Shown here: one piece after another, positions 43,110 through 52,410 of the stretch
How positions within the stretch are numbered: position 1 is the stretch's first letter
How the letters are laid out: each line of letters starts with the position of its first letter
Assembly: GCA_963784065.1 (NCBI GenBank)
Contig: CAWAQA010000003.1
Coordinates: 1,116,001-1,180,000, forward strand
Length of the DNA: 64,000 bases
Source: CAWAQA01 sp963784065
GTDB lineage: Bacteria; Acidobacteriota; Vicinamibacteria; Vicinamibacterales; UBA2999
Reading direction: 5' to 3'
The notes under the pieces: model-generated
The model's database searches: none
The model's input: the letters and a program-made list of their open reading frames with translations, nothing else
Told to the model about the DNA's origin: nothing
Made by a program: the position numbers and the translations under genes

Positions 43110-44850
43110 ATGCCGGCTGCCATCGAACGCGAAATCCTCGTGGCTGGCGGCCGCGACGTGGCTCTGTCGAACCCGCGCAAGGTGTTGTTCCCGGACGCGC
43201 GGCTACACGAAGCTGGACGTGGCGCGTTACTACCTCGCGGTGGCCGACGGCGCCCTCCGCGGCGCGGGCGGCCGGCCCAACGTGCTCGTCCGCTACCCCA
43301 ATGGCATCGCCGGCGAGTTCTTCTACCAGAAGCGCGCCCCGGCGTCGCGGCCGCCATGGATCGACGTGGTCACGCTGCGCTTTCCTTCCGGCCGCACCGC
43401 CGAAGAGGTCGTGCCGCGCGATGCCGCGGCGCTCGTGTGGATGGCGAATCTCGCCTGCCTCGAGCTCCACCCGCACCCGGTGCGCGCCGACGATCTGGAT
43501 CATCCCGACGAGCTCCGCGTCGATCTCGATCCGGTGCCAGGCGTCGCGTGGACGCAGGTTCGCGATGTGGCGCGCGTGGTGAAGACCATCCTCGACGAGT
43601 TCGGACTCGTGGGCTGGCCGAAGACGTCGGGGTCGCGGGGAATGCACGTTTACGTGCGCATCGAACGTCGCTGGACGTTCGATCAGGTGCGGCGGGCGGC
43701 GCTCGCGCTGGCGCGCGAGGCCGAACGGCGCGCGCCGGAGCTGGCGACGAGCAAGTGGTGGAAGGAAGAACGCCACGGCGTGTTTCTCGACTACAACCAG
43801 AACGCCAAGGACCGCACGATCGCGAGCGCGTACTCGATCCGGCCAACGGCCGATGCGCGCGTCTCCGCTCCCCTGACGTGGGACGAAGTGGACGTCTGCG
43901 ATCCGCGGGACTTCACGCTGGCGACGATGGCGGCGCGTTTCGCGGAGGTGGGCGACCGGCATGCCGCCATCGACGACCATCCGTGTTCGCTCGACGGGCT
44001 GCTCGAGCTTTCGACGCGCCACGAGCGGGACGGGATGGGAGACGCCCCGTGGCCGCCCCATTACGAGAAGCAGCCCGGCGAGCCCGCCCGGGTGCGGCCG
44101 TCACGCCGGCGCATGCCGAGCCGCCCGTTGATCGAGATCGCGCGCGCGTCGAAAAAGGAGGACGCGCTTGCCGGCCTCGCTCGCTGGAAAGCCCGCCATC
44201 CTGACGCGGCCGCGCACCTCGCGCCTGCCGACGTGCTGGTTGACGCCATGCGCGGCCGGTTTCACACGTGGACGCGCATCCGCGTGAACCTGCAGCACGT
44301 GCCCGTCGCAGAGCGGCCTGCGCAGGAGCCGCTCGACCCCGACGAAACGCCAAACGAGTGGGGGCCTCATGATTCCGACCGACAGAGGCCGCAGGGGGTG
44401 CCGCGGCCGCTGAGCCGGATCAACGCAGAGGACCGCAACGGGGCACACGGACGCGTAAGCCGAGGGCCTAGGTCCACAAATCACAAACCATCGCAGAGAT
44501 CGCAGAGGGGCAGAGGACGCCGAGGTCAACGAGCCAGGGCCCGTGCGGGAGTCGATCGGAGAGCCGTCGATGGGCCGCGAAGGCGGCCCGTGCTGGAACG
44601 AGCCTGCGCAACACAACTCCTTACGGCCCTCTGCGTCCTCTGCTCCTCCGCGCCCTCTGCGTTGATTTCTTCCGCGATCTCCGCTTCCACCGCGTCCTTC
44701 AGCGCGCCGCGCCGAAGACCTTCTCGAGCTCGTACGCGGGCGTCACCTCGAGCTGGTCGTAGCGGCAGTCGGCGGGCGGCTTGTCCGGACGCCAGCGAAG
44801 AAACACCGCGGCGTGGCGAAAGCGATCTCCCTGCATGTGGTCGTACTTGA
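43110..44850 (+). CDS. LigD-type polymerase/primase (PrimPol), frameshift near start, over-long 3' end
   Basis: Starts at ATG 43110 with VALSNPRKVLFPDA, the usual LigD-Pol opening. Near 43200 one extra base hides GYTKLDVARYYLAVADGALR, after which the frame is clean: PNVLVRYPNGIAGEFFYQKR, DELRVDLDPVPGV (the catalytic Asp-x-Asp), GLVGWPKTSGSRGMHVYVRI (SGxRGxH) and RTIASAYSIRPTADARVSAP. Homology ends at NLQHVPVAERPAQEPLDPD near 44340. Codons from there to the stop at 44850 run through repeats and overlap the ligase gene, so the true stop was probably lost by an indel near 44365. It is a stand-alone polymerase module without fused ligase. Confidence 0.82.
44395..44698. repeat. Repeat-rich gap between LigD-Pol and ligase genes
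   Basis: Contains GCAGAGATCGCAGAGGGGCA near 44492 and the complementary CCTCTGCGTCCTCTGCTCCT near 44633, with an inner GGGCCGCGAAGGCGGCCC hairpin near 44573. It is the same architecture as the elements at 38373 and 47871: tandem purine arms around a central hairpin. Any translation here is unlikely. Confidence 0.6.
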
Positions 44851-45795
44851 CCTCGCACACCCGCTCGATCCGCAGCGGCTCCCACGAGAGATCCTTCCCG
44901 GCGCTCCAGCGGCTCTGGCCGCCGGGCATGCGCGTGCCCTCGCTCCCCCTGCCTCGGCCCAGGCACGCCAGGGATGCGCATCGAGCGCGTGCTCGCGGAG
45001 CGGCGCCAGTTCGAGCGCCAGCTGCTTCCGCACCGCCATCGTGAACGACGAGGTCACGCCAACGTGCTGCAGCATTCCCTTGTCGTCATACAAGCCGAGC
45101 AGCAGCGAGCCGACGAGCAGGTCCTTTCCGGCCTTGTGCCACCGGAAGCCGGCGACCACGCAATCGGCGGTGCGCACGTGCTTCACCTTGATCATGGCGC
45201 GCTTGCCCGGCTCGTAGATCCCCTCCTCCGGCTTGGCGATCACGCCGTCGAGCCCTGCGCCCTCGAAGCGCGAGAGCCACTCCGTCGCGACGCCGGGGTC
45301 GCGGGTCATCGGCGTGACGTGGATCGGGGGCTTGACGTCAGCCAGCGCCTGTTCGAGGAGGAGCCGCCGCTCCTTGAGCGGCACCCCCCGCAGGTCGCGG
45401 CCGTCGATCGCGATCGCGTCGAACGCCACGAATGACGCCGGCGTCGCCTTCGCGAGCATGGCGACGCGCGACGCCGCCGGATGAAGCCGCAGCTGCAACG
45501 CGTCGAAATCGAGGCCGTGAGGCGTCGCGATCACGATCTCGCCGTCGATGACGCTGCCGGCGGGCAAGCCGGCGAGGAGGACGTCGCGCAGCTCGGGGAA
45601 GTAGCGATCGAGCGGCCGCAGGTCGCGACTCTGGATGAAGACGTCGGACGCGCCGCGAAACACGATCGCGCGAAATCCATCCCACTTCGGCTCGTAGAGG
45701 AACCCGCCGCCGGCCGGCAGCCCTTCGGCCAGCCTGGCGAGCATCGGCTCGATCGGCGGCTCAATGGCGAAGGCGGTGGTGTCCGGACCTGCCAT
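44699..45795 (-). CDS. ATP-dependent DNA ligase (LigD/LigC ligase type), frameshift near C-terminus
   Basis: Starts MAGPDTTAFAIEPPIEPMLA. The adenylation motif is YEPKWDGFRAIVF with catalytic Lys37. SVIDGEIVIATPHG is motif III, FVAFDAIAIDG motif IIIa, LDGVIAKPEEGIYEPGKRAM motif IV/V and IKVKHVRTADCVVAG the end of the nucleotidyltransferase domain. The OB-fold follows. Near 44950, in a five-G run, the frame shifts, and the ending (WEPLRIERVCEVKYDHMQGD, then FRHAAVFLRWRPDKPPADC) continues to 44699. It seals nicks, probably with the polymerase and exonuclease encoded opposite. No Ku gene is visible. Confidence 0.84.
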
Positions 45796-45798
45796 CCC

Positions 45799-46488
45799 TC
45801 ATGCCCCGTCGTGCGTGGCCGCCGAGGCATCCCACCACTTGGACAGGCTCTCGGTCGGCACGCGGGGCCGATCGCGATAGTGCGAGGTGTCGTTGAACAG
45901 CATCAGCCGGGCGCGAACCGCGTCCTTGAAGTCGAGGACGTTCAGGCAGGCCGGCGCCTGGTCCAGCCGATCGCGGTAGCCGCGCCCGTCGAAGCCGAGC
46001 AGGCTGCTGAGCAGGAGACGAATCGTCGCCTTGTGCGAGACCACGAGCACCCGCGCGCCGACGTGCGTCGTGACGATCTCGCGGATCGCGGGCAGCGCCC
46101 GCGCCAGCACGGCGACGCCAGACTCGCCGCCATGCGGCGCGAAGGTGAAGGGGTCTTCCTCCCATGCCGAATACTCGCTGGCGAACCGCTGCTCGACCTC
46201 ACTGCGCGTCAGCCCCTCCCAGTGACCGTGCGAGATCTCGCGGAGACCGTCCCGCGCGACCGGGACCAGCCCGAAGCCCGCGGCCACAATGGCGGCCGTA
46301 TCGGCGCTCCGGGAGAGCGGGCTGCAATACGCGGCGGAAATGCCCTCATCGCGCAGCCGCTCGCCAAGCTGCGCCGCTTGCCACCGGCCTTCATCCGAGA
46401 GCTCGGCGCCGACACTTCCGGAGAACCGCCCTTCGGCAGTCAGCTGGGTGGCGCCGTGACGTACCAGATACAGCCGGGTCACTGTCAT
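45799..46488 (-). CDS. Histidine phosphatase family protein (phosphoglycerate mutase-like)
   Basis: The 229-residue product begins MTVTRLYLVRHGATQLTAEG, with the catalytic RHG (His11). Later come AAYCSPLSRSADTA, GLREISHGHWEGLTRSEVEQ (second active-site Arg/Glu) and LVVSHKATIRLLLSSLLG with the second catalytic His. It is a cytoplasmic phosphatase of the cobalamin-phosphatase/phosphoglycerate mutase branch; the substrate is not clear. It is three bases upstream of the ligase gene on the same strand, so the two are co-transcribed. Confidence 0.87.
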   Translation of the reverse strand: MTVTRLYLVRHGATQLTAEGRFSGSVGAELSDEGRWQAAQLGERLRDEGISAAYCSPLSRSADTAAIVAAGFGLVPVARDGLREISHGHWEGLTRSEVEQRFASEYSAWEEDPFTFAPHGGESGVAVLARALPAIREIVTTHVGARVLVVSHKATIRLLLSSLLGFDGRGYRDRLDQAPACLNVLDFKDAVRARLMLFNDTSHYRDRPRVPTESLSKWWDASAATHDGA

Positions 46489-46529
46489 ATCGTGACTCAG
46501 TGTGCATCAAGGCCATGCCGCGGCACCAC

Positions 46530-46676
46530 TCTCCGGGCTCCGGGCTCCGGGCTTCGGGCTGCTGGGCGGCCTGCCGCGCCACAACGCGGTGGCGCCGCCA
46601 CGCCTTCGCCCCATGCAGGCCCGAGCCCGAAGCCCGAAGCCCGAGGCCCGGAGCCCGGAGTCCGGAGCCCGAAGTC
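46530..46676. repeat. Large inverted repeat of 7-bp GGGCTCC/GGGCTTC units
   Basis: About five tandem 7-bp units (CTCCGGGCTCCGGGCTCCGG within 46530-46563) face about eight complementary units (AGCCCGAAGCCCGAAGCCCG within 46618-46676). The pairing would make a long hairpin around a 55-base spacer. It lies between the divergent phosphatase and NHL genes. Confidence 0.75.
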
Positions 46677-46733
46677 TCGCGCGTAAGGAGTAGAATGCGC
46701 GCACGTTCTCGTGATTCAGAGGAGGCTGTTCGT

Positions 46734-47843
46734 ATGCGTAAGCTGATGCTCGCCGTGGCGGTGGTCTTTGCGTGCGGTCTGTTGTCGGGTCCGGCGCAGC
46801 TCCAGCAGCAACGTGGGGGCGAAGACGAAACGGGTCCGTATGAGGTGGTGCCCAACTGGCCGCAGCCGATCGCGCAGCCCGGCTACGCGCTCGGGTCCCA
46901 GGGCGGCGTCTTCGCCGAGAGTCCCAACCGGGTCTTCCTCGTCAACCGCGGCGAGATCAAGCTGCCCGAGAAGCTGCCCAACGGCTTCACCGGCGCCTTT
47001 GGCGCCGTCGGGTCGGCGCTGACGCCGACGCCCGAGATGCGCAACTGCATCATGATCATCGACGCGAACGGCAAGCTGGTCGAGTCGTGGACGCAGTGGG
47101 ACAAGCTGTTCCAGGGCGGCCGCGGTCCGCACAAGGTGAAGATCAGCCCGTACGATCCGGAACGGCACGTCTGGGTGATCGACGACCTGCGGCAGCAGGT
47201 CTTCAAGTTCACGCGCGACGGCAAGCAGCTCGTGCTCACGCTCGGCGAGGCGGGCGTCACCGGCACCGACGAGAAGCACTTCGGCCGTCCCACTGACATC
47301 GCCTGGCTGCCCGACGGGACGTTCTTCATCTCCGACGGCTACGTCAACACGCGGGTGATGAAGTTCGATCCGAGCGGCAAATTCCTCATGCAGTGGGGGA
47401 CGCCGGGCACCGGCAACAGCCAGTTCAACACGGTGCACGCCATCGACATCGATAAGAACCGCAAGTTGTACGTGTCCGATCGCGGCAACGGACGGATCCA
47501 GATCTTCGACGAGAACGGGAAGTACCTCGATCAGTTCGGCGGGCTGCGCCAGCCGCAGCACGTGATGGTGACCGCCGACGGGCATCTCGCCATCATCGGC
47601 GGCAACAACAACAAGGTGGTCAAGTACGACCTCACCGGCAAGATGATCACGTCCTGGGGCACGCAGGGCACCTTCCCCGGCGCGATCTGGAACCCGCACC
47701 AGTTCTCCGTGGACACGGCGGGCAACCTGTACATCGCGGAGGCGACCGGCGGGCGGACGCAGAAGTTCCGGCCGCGGCCCGGCGCCGATCGATCGAGATT
47801 GATCGGCCCGCCGCAGCCGCTGGCGCCGCTGGCGACGAACTAG
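46734..47843 (+). CDS. Secreted NHL-repeat beta-propeller, peptidyl-alpha-hydroxyglycine lyase-like
   Basis: The 369-residue product starts at ATG 46734 after GAGGAGGCTGTTCGT. The signal is MRKLMLAVAVVFACGLLSGP. The propeller has IMIIDANGKLVESWTQWDKL, GGRGPHKVKISPYDPERHVW, VTGTDEKHFGRPTDIAWLPD, FFISDGYVNTRVMKFDPSGK, FNTVHAIDIDKNRKLYVSDR and HQFSVDTAGNLYIAEATGGR. GGRGPHxVK and FxRPTDIAW-type motifs are typical of NHL proteins related to peptidylglycine amidating lyase. It has a disordered end. It may process or bind an exported ligand. Confidence 0.84.
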   Translation: MRKLMLAVAVVFACGLLSGPAQLQQQRGGEDETGPYEVVPNWPQPIAQPGYALGSQGGVFAESPNRVFLVNRGEIKLPEKLPNGFTGAFGAVGSALTPTPEMRNCIMIIDANGKLVESWTQWDKLFQGGRGPHKVKISPYDPERHVWVIDDLRQQVFKFTRDGKQLVLTLGEAGVTGTDEKHFGRPTDIAWLPDGTFFISDGYVNTRVMKFDPSGKFLMQWGTPGTGNSQFNTVHAIDIDKNRKLYVSDRGNGRIQIFDENGKYLDQFGGLRQPQHVMVTADGHLAIIGGNNNKVVKYDLTGKMITSWGTQGTFPGAIWNPHQFSVDTAGNLYIAEATGGRTQKFRPRPGADRSRLIGPPQPLAPLATN

Positions 47844-47870
47844 CTCCGCTCGGTCGCGTCACGAGCGATA

Positions 47871-47949
47871 GAGACGCAGAGACGCAGAGCTTTCACGGCA
47901 GGCGGACCTGACCGGTCCGCCTGCCAAGCGTGTCTCCGTGTCTCTGTGG
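47871..47949. repeat. Composite hairpin element after the NHL gene
   Basis: GAGACGCAGAGACGCAGAG (47871-47889) faces GTGTCTCCGTGTCTCTGTGG (47930-47949). Between them GGCAGGCGGACC (47897-47908) pairs perfectly with GGTCCGCCTGCC (47914-47925). Two nested stems are thus possible. It begins 28 bases after the stop. Confidence 0.72.
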
Positions 47950-48047
47950 TTTGTGATCGACGGCTGTCGCTGCGCGTACGCCTCGAAGGTTCACGCGAAC
48001 GGTCGCGTGGGCGGCGCCGGATGGCGCCCGCGTGACTGAACTATCCC

Positions 48048-48075
48048 TTGACTGGAAAACCGAATCGGATATTCT
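48048..48075 (+). promoter_or_regulatory. Sigma70-like promoter candidate
   Basis: TTGACT (48048-48053), a 16-base spacer and TATTCT (48070-48075) resemble a -35/-10 pair. It points toward the TonB-dependent receptor gene, about 285 bases away. AT content rises locally. Suggestive only. Confidence 0.3.
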
Positions 48076-48114
48076 CCTGCGGCCACGCAAAAAAGCCGGA
48101 GAGGTCTGCGTACG

Positions 48115-48174
48115 CTCCTGGCTAAGGGTGCGGACGTCAATCCCCAAAACGATCACGAAACGGAACCCACTCGA
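48115..48174 (+). pseudogene. Ankyrin-repeat remnant, about 20 codons
   Basis: In this frame the DNA reads LLAKGADVNPQNDHETEPTR, resembling the end of one ankyrin repeat (LLxKGADVNxQxxxGxTP) with RGLRT just before it. There is no start, no second repeat and no in-frame continuation. The rest of 47950-48360 shows no gene apart from a lone CCACAGACCACAGAGC arm near 48209. Confidence 0.4.
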
Positions 48175-48360
48175 TGTCGCGGAGGTGAATTCTTTCAGGC
48201 ACGCACCCACAGACCACAGAGCACCGCGGAACTCCTTCGCAAACTGGGCGGAATCAGCAGCCCTCGTGCACGCCAGGATCCTGTTACGCCGGTGAAGTAG
48301 ATGGGCTTGTGAAATCCGCGTCCAGTTGGTGCCACGACGTCTTCCCAGGAGGCATCAGTC

Positions 48361-51321
48361 ATGGACAGCACGCGCGAGACGAACCCACGGCGACGCGTCC
48401 TTACGATCGTCATCCTGATGTTGGCGCTGCTGCCCTTCCAGAGTGAGGCGCAGCAGGAGGCCGGCATCCTCGGGCAGGTTACAGACAACAGCGGCGCTGT
48501 CCTGCCCGGCGTCACGGTTACGGCCACCAGTCCTTCGTTGCAGGTCCCACAGGTCACCGAGGTCACCAACGAGGTCGGCGAATACCGCCTGTCCCCGCTG
48601 CCCATTGGCACCTACGTCGTGGAATACACGCTGCCCGGTTTCCAGACCGTCCGCCAGGAGCAGTTGCGGCTGACGATCGGGTTCCAGGCGAGAGTGGACG
48701 TCTCGATGCAGGTCGGCACGCTCGCCGAGTCGGTCACCGTGTCGGGCGTCGCCCCCGTGGTGGACGTGACCTCCACGACCGCCCGCACCCAGCTGACCAG
48801 GGAAACCCTGGAGATGATCCCGACCGGCCGCAACAGCATCATCGCGGTGATGATCCAGGCGCCCGGCGCGCGACCGCAGCTCGACTGGAGCTTCGTCACG
48901 GGGAACCCGCAGTTCAAGGTGTTCGGCCAGCTCGGCGAACAGTGGGTGGCCCTCGAAGGCGTGGTGACCAGCGGGCCGAAGACGGGCACGCAGGGCGGCA
49001 ACCACTACGACTACTCGGCGATGGAAGAGTCCACCGTCACGACGGTGGGTAACACCGCCGAGTCCCCGACCAAGGGGCTGCAGATCAACGTCATCCTCAA
49101 ATCAGGGGGCAACGCGTTCCACGGCAGCGGCTTCTTTTCGAAGACCGGCCACCGGCTCGAGAGCGACAACCTCACGCCCGAGCTGCTGGCACGCGGCGTC
49201 ACCAGCGGCAACCCGGTCAACAACCGCACCGATGCCAGCGCCGATTTCGGCGGCCGGATCGTCCCGGACAAGCTGTGGTTCTACTACTCGACGCGCCGGC
49301 GCGAGGAGCAGGTCGGCATCGTGAACATCTTCAAGGAGGACGGCACCCCCGGCGCCACCGACCAGTTCCAGTTCTTCCACACCGGCAAAGTGTCGTACCA
49401 GATGAACGCGAACAACAAGTTCATCGCCGCGGGGCAGTACGTCCGCCAGGGCGGCATGGGCCCCGGCGCGGCGACGCTGGTGTCGTGGGACTGGGAGTCA
49501 CGCGTCTTCAGCCCGACCCAGGCGACGACAGGCAAGATCGAATACCAGGGAATCAGAGGCGACAAGTTCATCTCGCTGCAGATGGGTGCGTGGGTCTGGA
49601 ACGTGACGCGGCAATGCTATTCGGACAACGTCGCCACCATCGACCAGCTGACGCAGCACATCAGCGGCTGCTACAACACCTACGGCATCGACTCCTTCGA
49701 ATCGCGCAACCACGCCAAGGGGACGATGAGCTGGTACAAGCCGAATTTCTTCGCCGGCAACCATGACTTCAAGATGGGCTTCGACTACGCCGCGGCCCAC
49801 GCCGATCGGAAGATCAGTTCCCGCGATGGCTCGGGCAACGATGAGACCGGGCTCCCGACCGGCCACGTCGGCAACTACGAGCTCGTCTTCAGGAACAGCG
49901 TCCCCTTCCAGATGGCGGCCTGGAACAACTGCTACAAGAAGGGGTCGCCGGACTGCGTGCCGAAGGATCTCACGCACACGACGTGGCTCTACGCGCAGGA
50001 CAGCTGGACGATCGCGCGCCGCGTCACGCTGAACCTCGGCCTCCGCTACGCCCACGCGGTCGGGTTCATCCCCGAGCAGTGCCGGTCGACCTCCGACGCG
50101 CCGCTCCAGACCGTCTACCCGGCAGAGTGCTTCCCGCGCATCGACTTCCCGACCTGGAATTCGATCGTGCCCCGCATCGGCGCCGCGTTCGACGTGACGG
50201 GCGACGGCAAGACCGTCCTCAAGGGCGGCTACGGACGCTTCGCCCACAACTGGCACTCCGACGAGCTGCAGATGGCGAACGAGAACGTCCACCTGCGCTC
50301 GCTCTACACCTGGCACGACAACAACGGCAACAAGCTGTTCGAGCCGGGCGAGATCAACTTCGACCGCAACGGTCCCGACTTCGTCTCCACGAGCCTCTTC
50401 ACCGGCGGCGAGGACGGCCTCGCAGGCGCGGTGCCCAACCCGAACATCAAGGAGCCGATGGCCGACGAGTTCAATGCGTCGATCGAGCGGCAGTTGATGG
50501 CGAACCTGGCCGTCCGTGTGACCGGCATCTACTCGAAGCAGCAGACCTTCCGGGTGCAGAACAACCTGCGGCCGTACCAGGTCTACAACATCCCGATCAC
50601 CAACCGCGATCCGGGCCCGGACAACAGGCTCGGCACGGCCGACGATCCGGGAACGCTCATGACCTACTGGGATTACCCCGCTGCCTACCGCGGACGATCG
50701 TTCCAGCAGCCGATGCTGGTGAACGATTCAGGATCCGACCAGACGTTCAAGAGCTACGAGCTCGCGTTGAGCAAACGCCTGTCCAACCGCTGGCTGGGGA
50801 TGGCGTCCTACTCGTCCACCAACGTCGATATCCCGTACGCCCAGAACACGGCGAGCACCGGCAACGACTTCACGATGCCCGGCCTGCAGGTCTTCCTCGC
50901 CACGCTGGATCCGAATGCCGAGATCAACTCGGCCCTGAAGTACAGGGAGTGGACGGCGAGGGCGTCCGGCGCCTACATGTTCCCGTGGGATCTCCAGGTC
51001 TCGGCCAACTTCGAGTCGCGGAGCGGGACGCCCTATGCGCGGACCGTGTCCTTCACGGGCGGCCAGCAGATCACCTCGCAAGTCCTGCGGGTGGAGCCGA
51101 TCGGCACGCGCGTTCTGCCGACGATCAACCTCCTGCACATGCGGGCGGAGAAGACGTTCCGCTTCCGTCAGAGCAGGCTGTCCGTGCGCTTCAACCTGTA
51201 CAACGTCACCAACATCAGCACCGTGCAGAGCCTGACGCAGCTGTCGGGCCCCAATTTCGAGCGGCCGGTGACGATCGTGCCGCCGCGGATCGGCGAGTTC
51301 GGTGTGCAGTATGACTTCTAG
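48361..51321 (+). CDS. TonB-dependent receptor, Oar-like, with carboxypeptidase-regulatory domain
   Basis: The 986-residue outer-membrane protein has a signal peptide ending near FQSEAQQ. Residues 35-120 form a carboxypeptidase-regulatory domain (GILGQVTDNSGAVLPGVTVT, EYRLSPLPIGTYVVEYTLPG). A plug-like region follows (VDVTSTTARTQLTRETLEMI, GLQINVILKSGGNAFHGSGF), then a long barrel with GLRYAHAVGF, TVLKGGYGRFAHN and NASIERQLMANLAVRVTGIY, ending on an aromatic residue (GVQYDF). Such receptors import large substrates with TonB energy in Bacteroidota and Acidobacteriota. There is no SusD-like partner nearby. An outer-membrane barrel gene follows. Confidence 0.88.
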   Translation: MDSTRETNPRRRVLTIVILMLALLPFQSEAQQEAGILGQVTDNSGAVLPGVTVTATSPSLQVPQVTEVTNEVGEYRLSPLPIGTYVVEYTLPGFQTVRQEQLRLTIGFQARVDVSMQVGTLAESVTVSGVAPVVDVTSTTARTQLTRETLEMIPTGRNSIIAVMIQAPGARPQLDWSFVTGNPQFKVFGQLGEQWVALEGVVTSGPKTGTQGGNHYDYSAMEESTVTTVGNTAESPTKGLQINVILKSGGNAFHGSGFFSKTGHRLESDNLTPELLARGVTSGNPVNNRTDASADFGGRIVPDKLWFYYSTRRREEQVGIVNIFKEDGTPGATDQFQFFHTGKVSYQMNANNKFIAAGQYVRQGGMGPGAATLVSWDWESRVFSPTQATTGKIEYQGIRGDKFISLQMGAWVWNVTRQCYSDNVATIDQLTQHISGCYNTYGIDSFESRNHAKGTMSWYKPNFFAGNHDFKMGFDYAAAHADRKISSRDGSGNDETGLPTGHVGNYELVFRNSVPFQMAAWNNCYKKGSPDCVPKDLTHTTWLYAQDSWTIARRVTLNLGLRYAHAVGFIPEQCRSTSDAPLQTVYPAECFPRIDFPTWNSIVPRIGAAFDVTGDGKTVLKGGYGRFAHNWHSDELQMANENVHLRSLYTWHDNNGNKLFEPGEINFDRNGPDFVSTSLFTGGEDGLAGAVPNPNIKEPMADEFNASIERQLMANLAVRVTGIYSKQQTFRVQNNLRPYQVYNIPITNRDPGPDNRLGTADDPGTLMTYWDYPAAYRGRSFQQPMLVNDSGSDQTFKSYELALSKRLSNRWLGMASYSSTNVDIPYAQNTASTGNDFTMPGLQVFLATLDPNAEINSALKYREWTARASGAYMFPWDLQVSANFESRSGTPYARTVSFTGGQQITSQVLRVEPIGTRVLPTINLLHMRAEKTFRFRQSRLSVRFNLYNVTNISTVQSLTQLSGPNFERPVTIVPPRIGEFGVQYDF

Positions 51322-51445
51322 CGGAGAGTCTCTTCCAGGTGTGGAGCGGGCAAGCCGCGGGCCAGGGCGTGACGCCGGTCCATTACCTGTGTTGACGGTC
51401 CACGACAACCCGACTGCCGAACGAATGTGGCGCGGAGGAGGTCCT

Positions 51446-52027
51446 ATGAAACCGGTTGGCATCGCGCTCTGCCTGCTCCTGCTCTGGGCGTTGCCCGCGA
51501 GCGCCCAGACACCAAGGTTCGAGGTCTCCGGCGGGTATTCGTTCATGCGCGATCAGGACCGGTCGGAGGACTTCCCCGCGGGGTGGGTGTTCTCCACTGC
51601 CGGCAACATCACCAGCTGGGCTGGCGTCGTCGCCGAGGTCGGCAGCAGCCACAGGACGTGCGAGGACTGCCAGCGGGGCCCGTTCACCAGTGAGATGTTC
51701 CGCGGCACGGACCGCAGCCTGTTTGTGTTCACGTACCTCGCCGGACCGAAGTTCACGTTCCGCGCGATGTCGATGGTCACACCCTTCACACAAATCCTGC
51801 TGGGCGGCTCGCACATCAGCGGCGGCGTCCAGTTCGACGGCGCGCTGACGACGGGGTTCACGTACCAGCCGGGAGCGGGCGTTGACATCCACGTGGCGCC
51901 CAACTTCGGCGTGCGGCTGCAGGGCGACTTCCGCGTCACGCGAACCGAGGGGCACAACGGCAAGGCGCCACGGTTCGTCGCCGGCATCGTGTGGCGGCAG
52001 GGCCAGCTCGGAGGAGGCGGAGGGTAG
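51446..52027 (+). CDS. Outer-membrane beta-barrel protein
   Basis: The 193-residue product starts MKPVGIALCLLLLWALPASA after GGAGGAGGTCCT. FEVSGGYSFMRDQDRSEDFP is the usual first strand of an OmpA-like small barrel. Later strands include TSWAGVVAEVGSSHRTCEDC (with a Cys pair), FTYLAGPKFTFRAMSMVTPF, TTGFTYQPGAGVDIHVAPNF and GVRLQGDFRVTRTEG. The architecture matches eight-stranded outer-membrane barrels. It lies 124 bases after the receptor gene, perhaps co-transcribed. Function unknown. Confidence 0.78.
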   Translation: MKPVGIALCLLLLWALPASAQTPRFEVSGGYSFMRDQDRSEDFPAGWVFSTAGNITSWAGVVAEVGSSHRTCEDCQRGPFTSEMFRGTDRSLFVFTYLAGPKFTFRAMSMVTPFTQILLGGSHISGGVQFDGALTTGFTYQPGAGVDIHVAPNFGVRLQGDFRVTRTEGHNGKAPRFVAGIVWRQGQLGGGGG

Positions 52028-52105
52028 CCACGCGCGCCGCAGATCGCGAAACCACAGAGACAGAGAGACACAGAGTCCGAGGGCTCGCCTGGGCCGGCCG
52101 CCGCC

Positions 52106-52188
52106 CTGTACACGGCACTCTGTAGGGGCCGGCTTCAGCCGGCCCCCACTGTACACGGCTGCTCGTAGGGGCCGGCTTCAGCCGGCCC
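52106..52188. repeat. Tandem pair of GGCCGGCT palindromes with shared flank
   Basis: CTGTACACGGC then GTAGGGGCCGGCTTCAGCCG (52122-52141), and CTGTACACGGC again (52149) then the same palindrome at 52165-52184: a direct duplication of about 43 bases. The region 52028-52410 also holds a CCACAGAGACAGAGAGACAC arm near 52052. I see no gene in that gap. Confidence 0.75.
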
Positions 52189-52410
52189 AGCCTTGCGGTT
52201 CGATGGACAGGCTCGGCCTCGTGATCGTGGGCCCGCCGCCTTCGCCTGGCGAGCGTGCGGTCAGCCGGAAGACACGGTCGGCCTCGATGCGGCTGCGCTT
52301 CGTAAGCCGACCTCATCGTGCCCGGCTCTGTGCGTTCCGGTTTCGTTGGTGTGGAAGGTTCGCAGTGCGCAGAGGCGGGGCTCAGGGCCCCGCCTCTGCC
52401 TGGACTGCGC

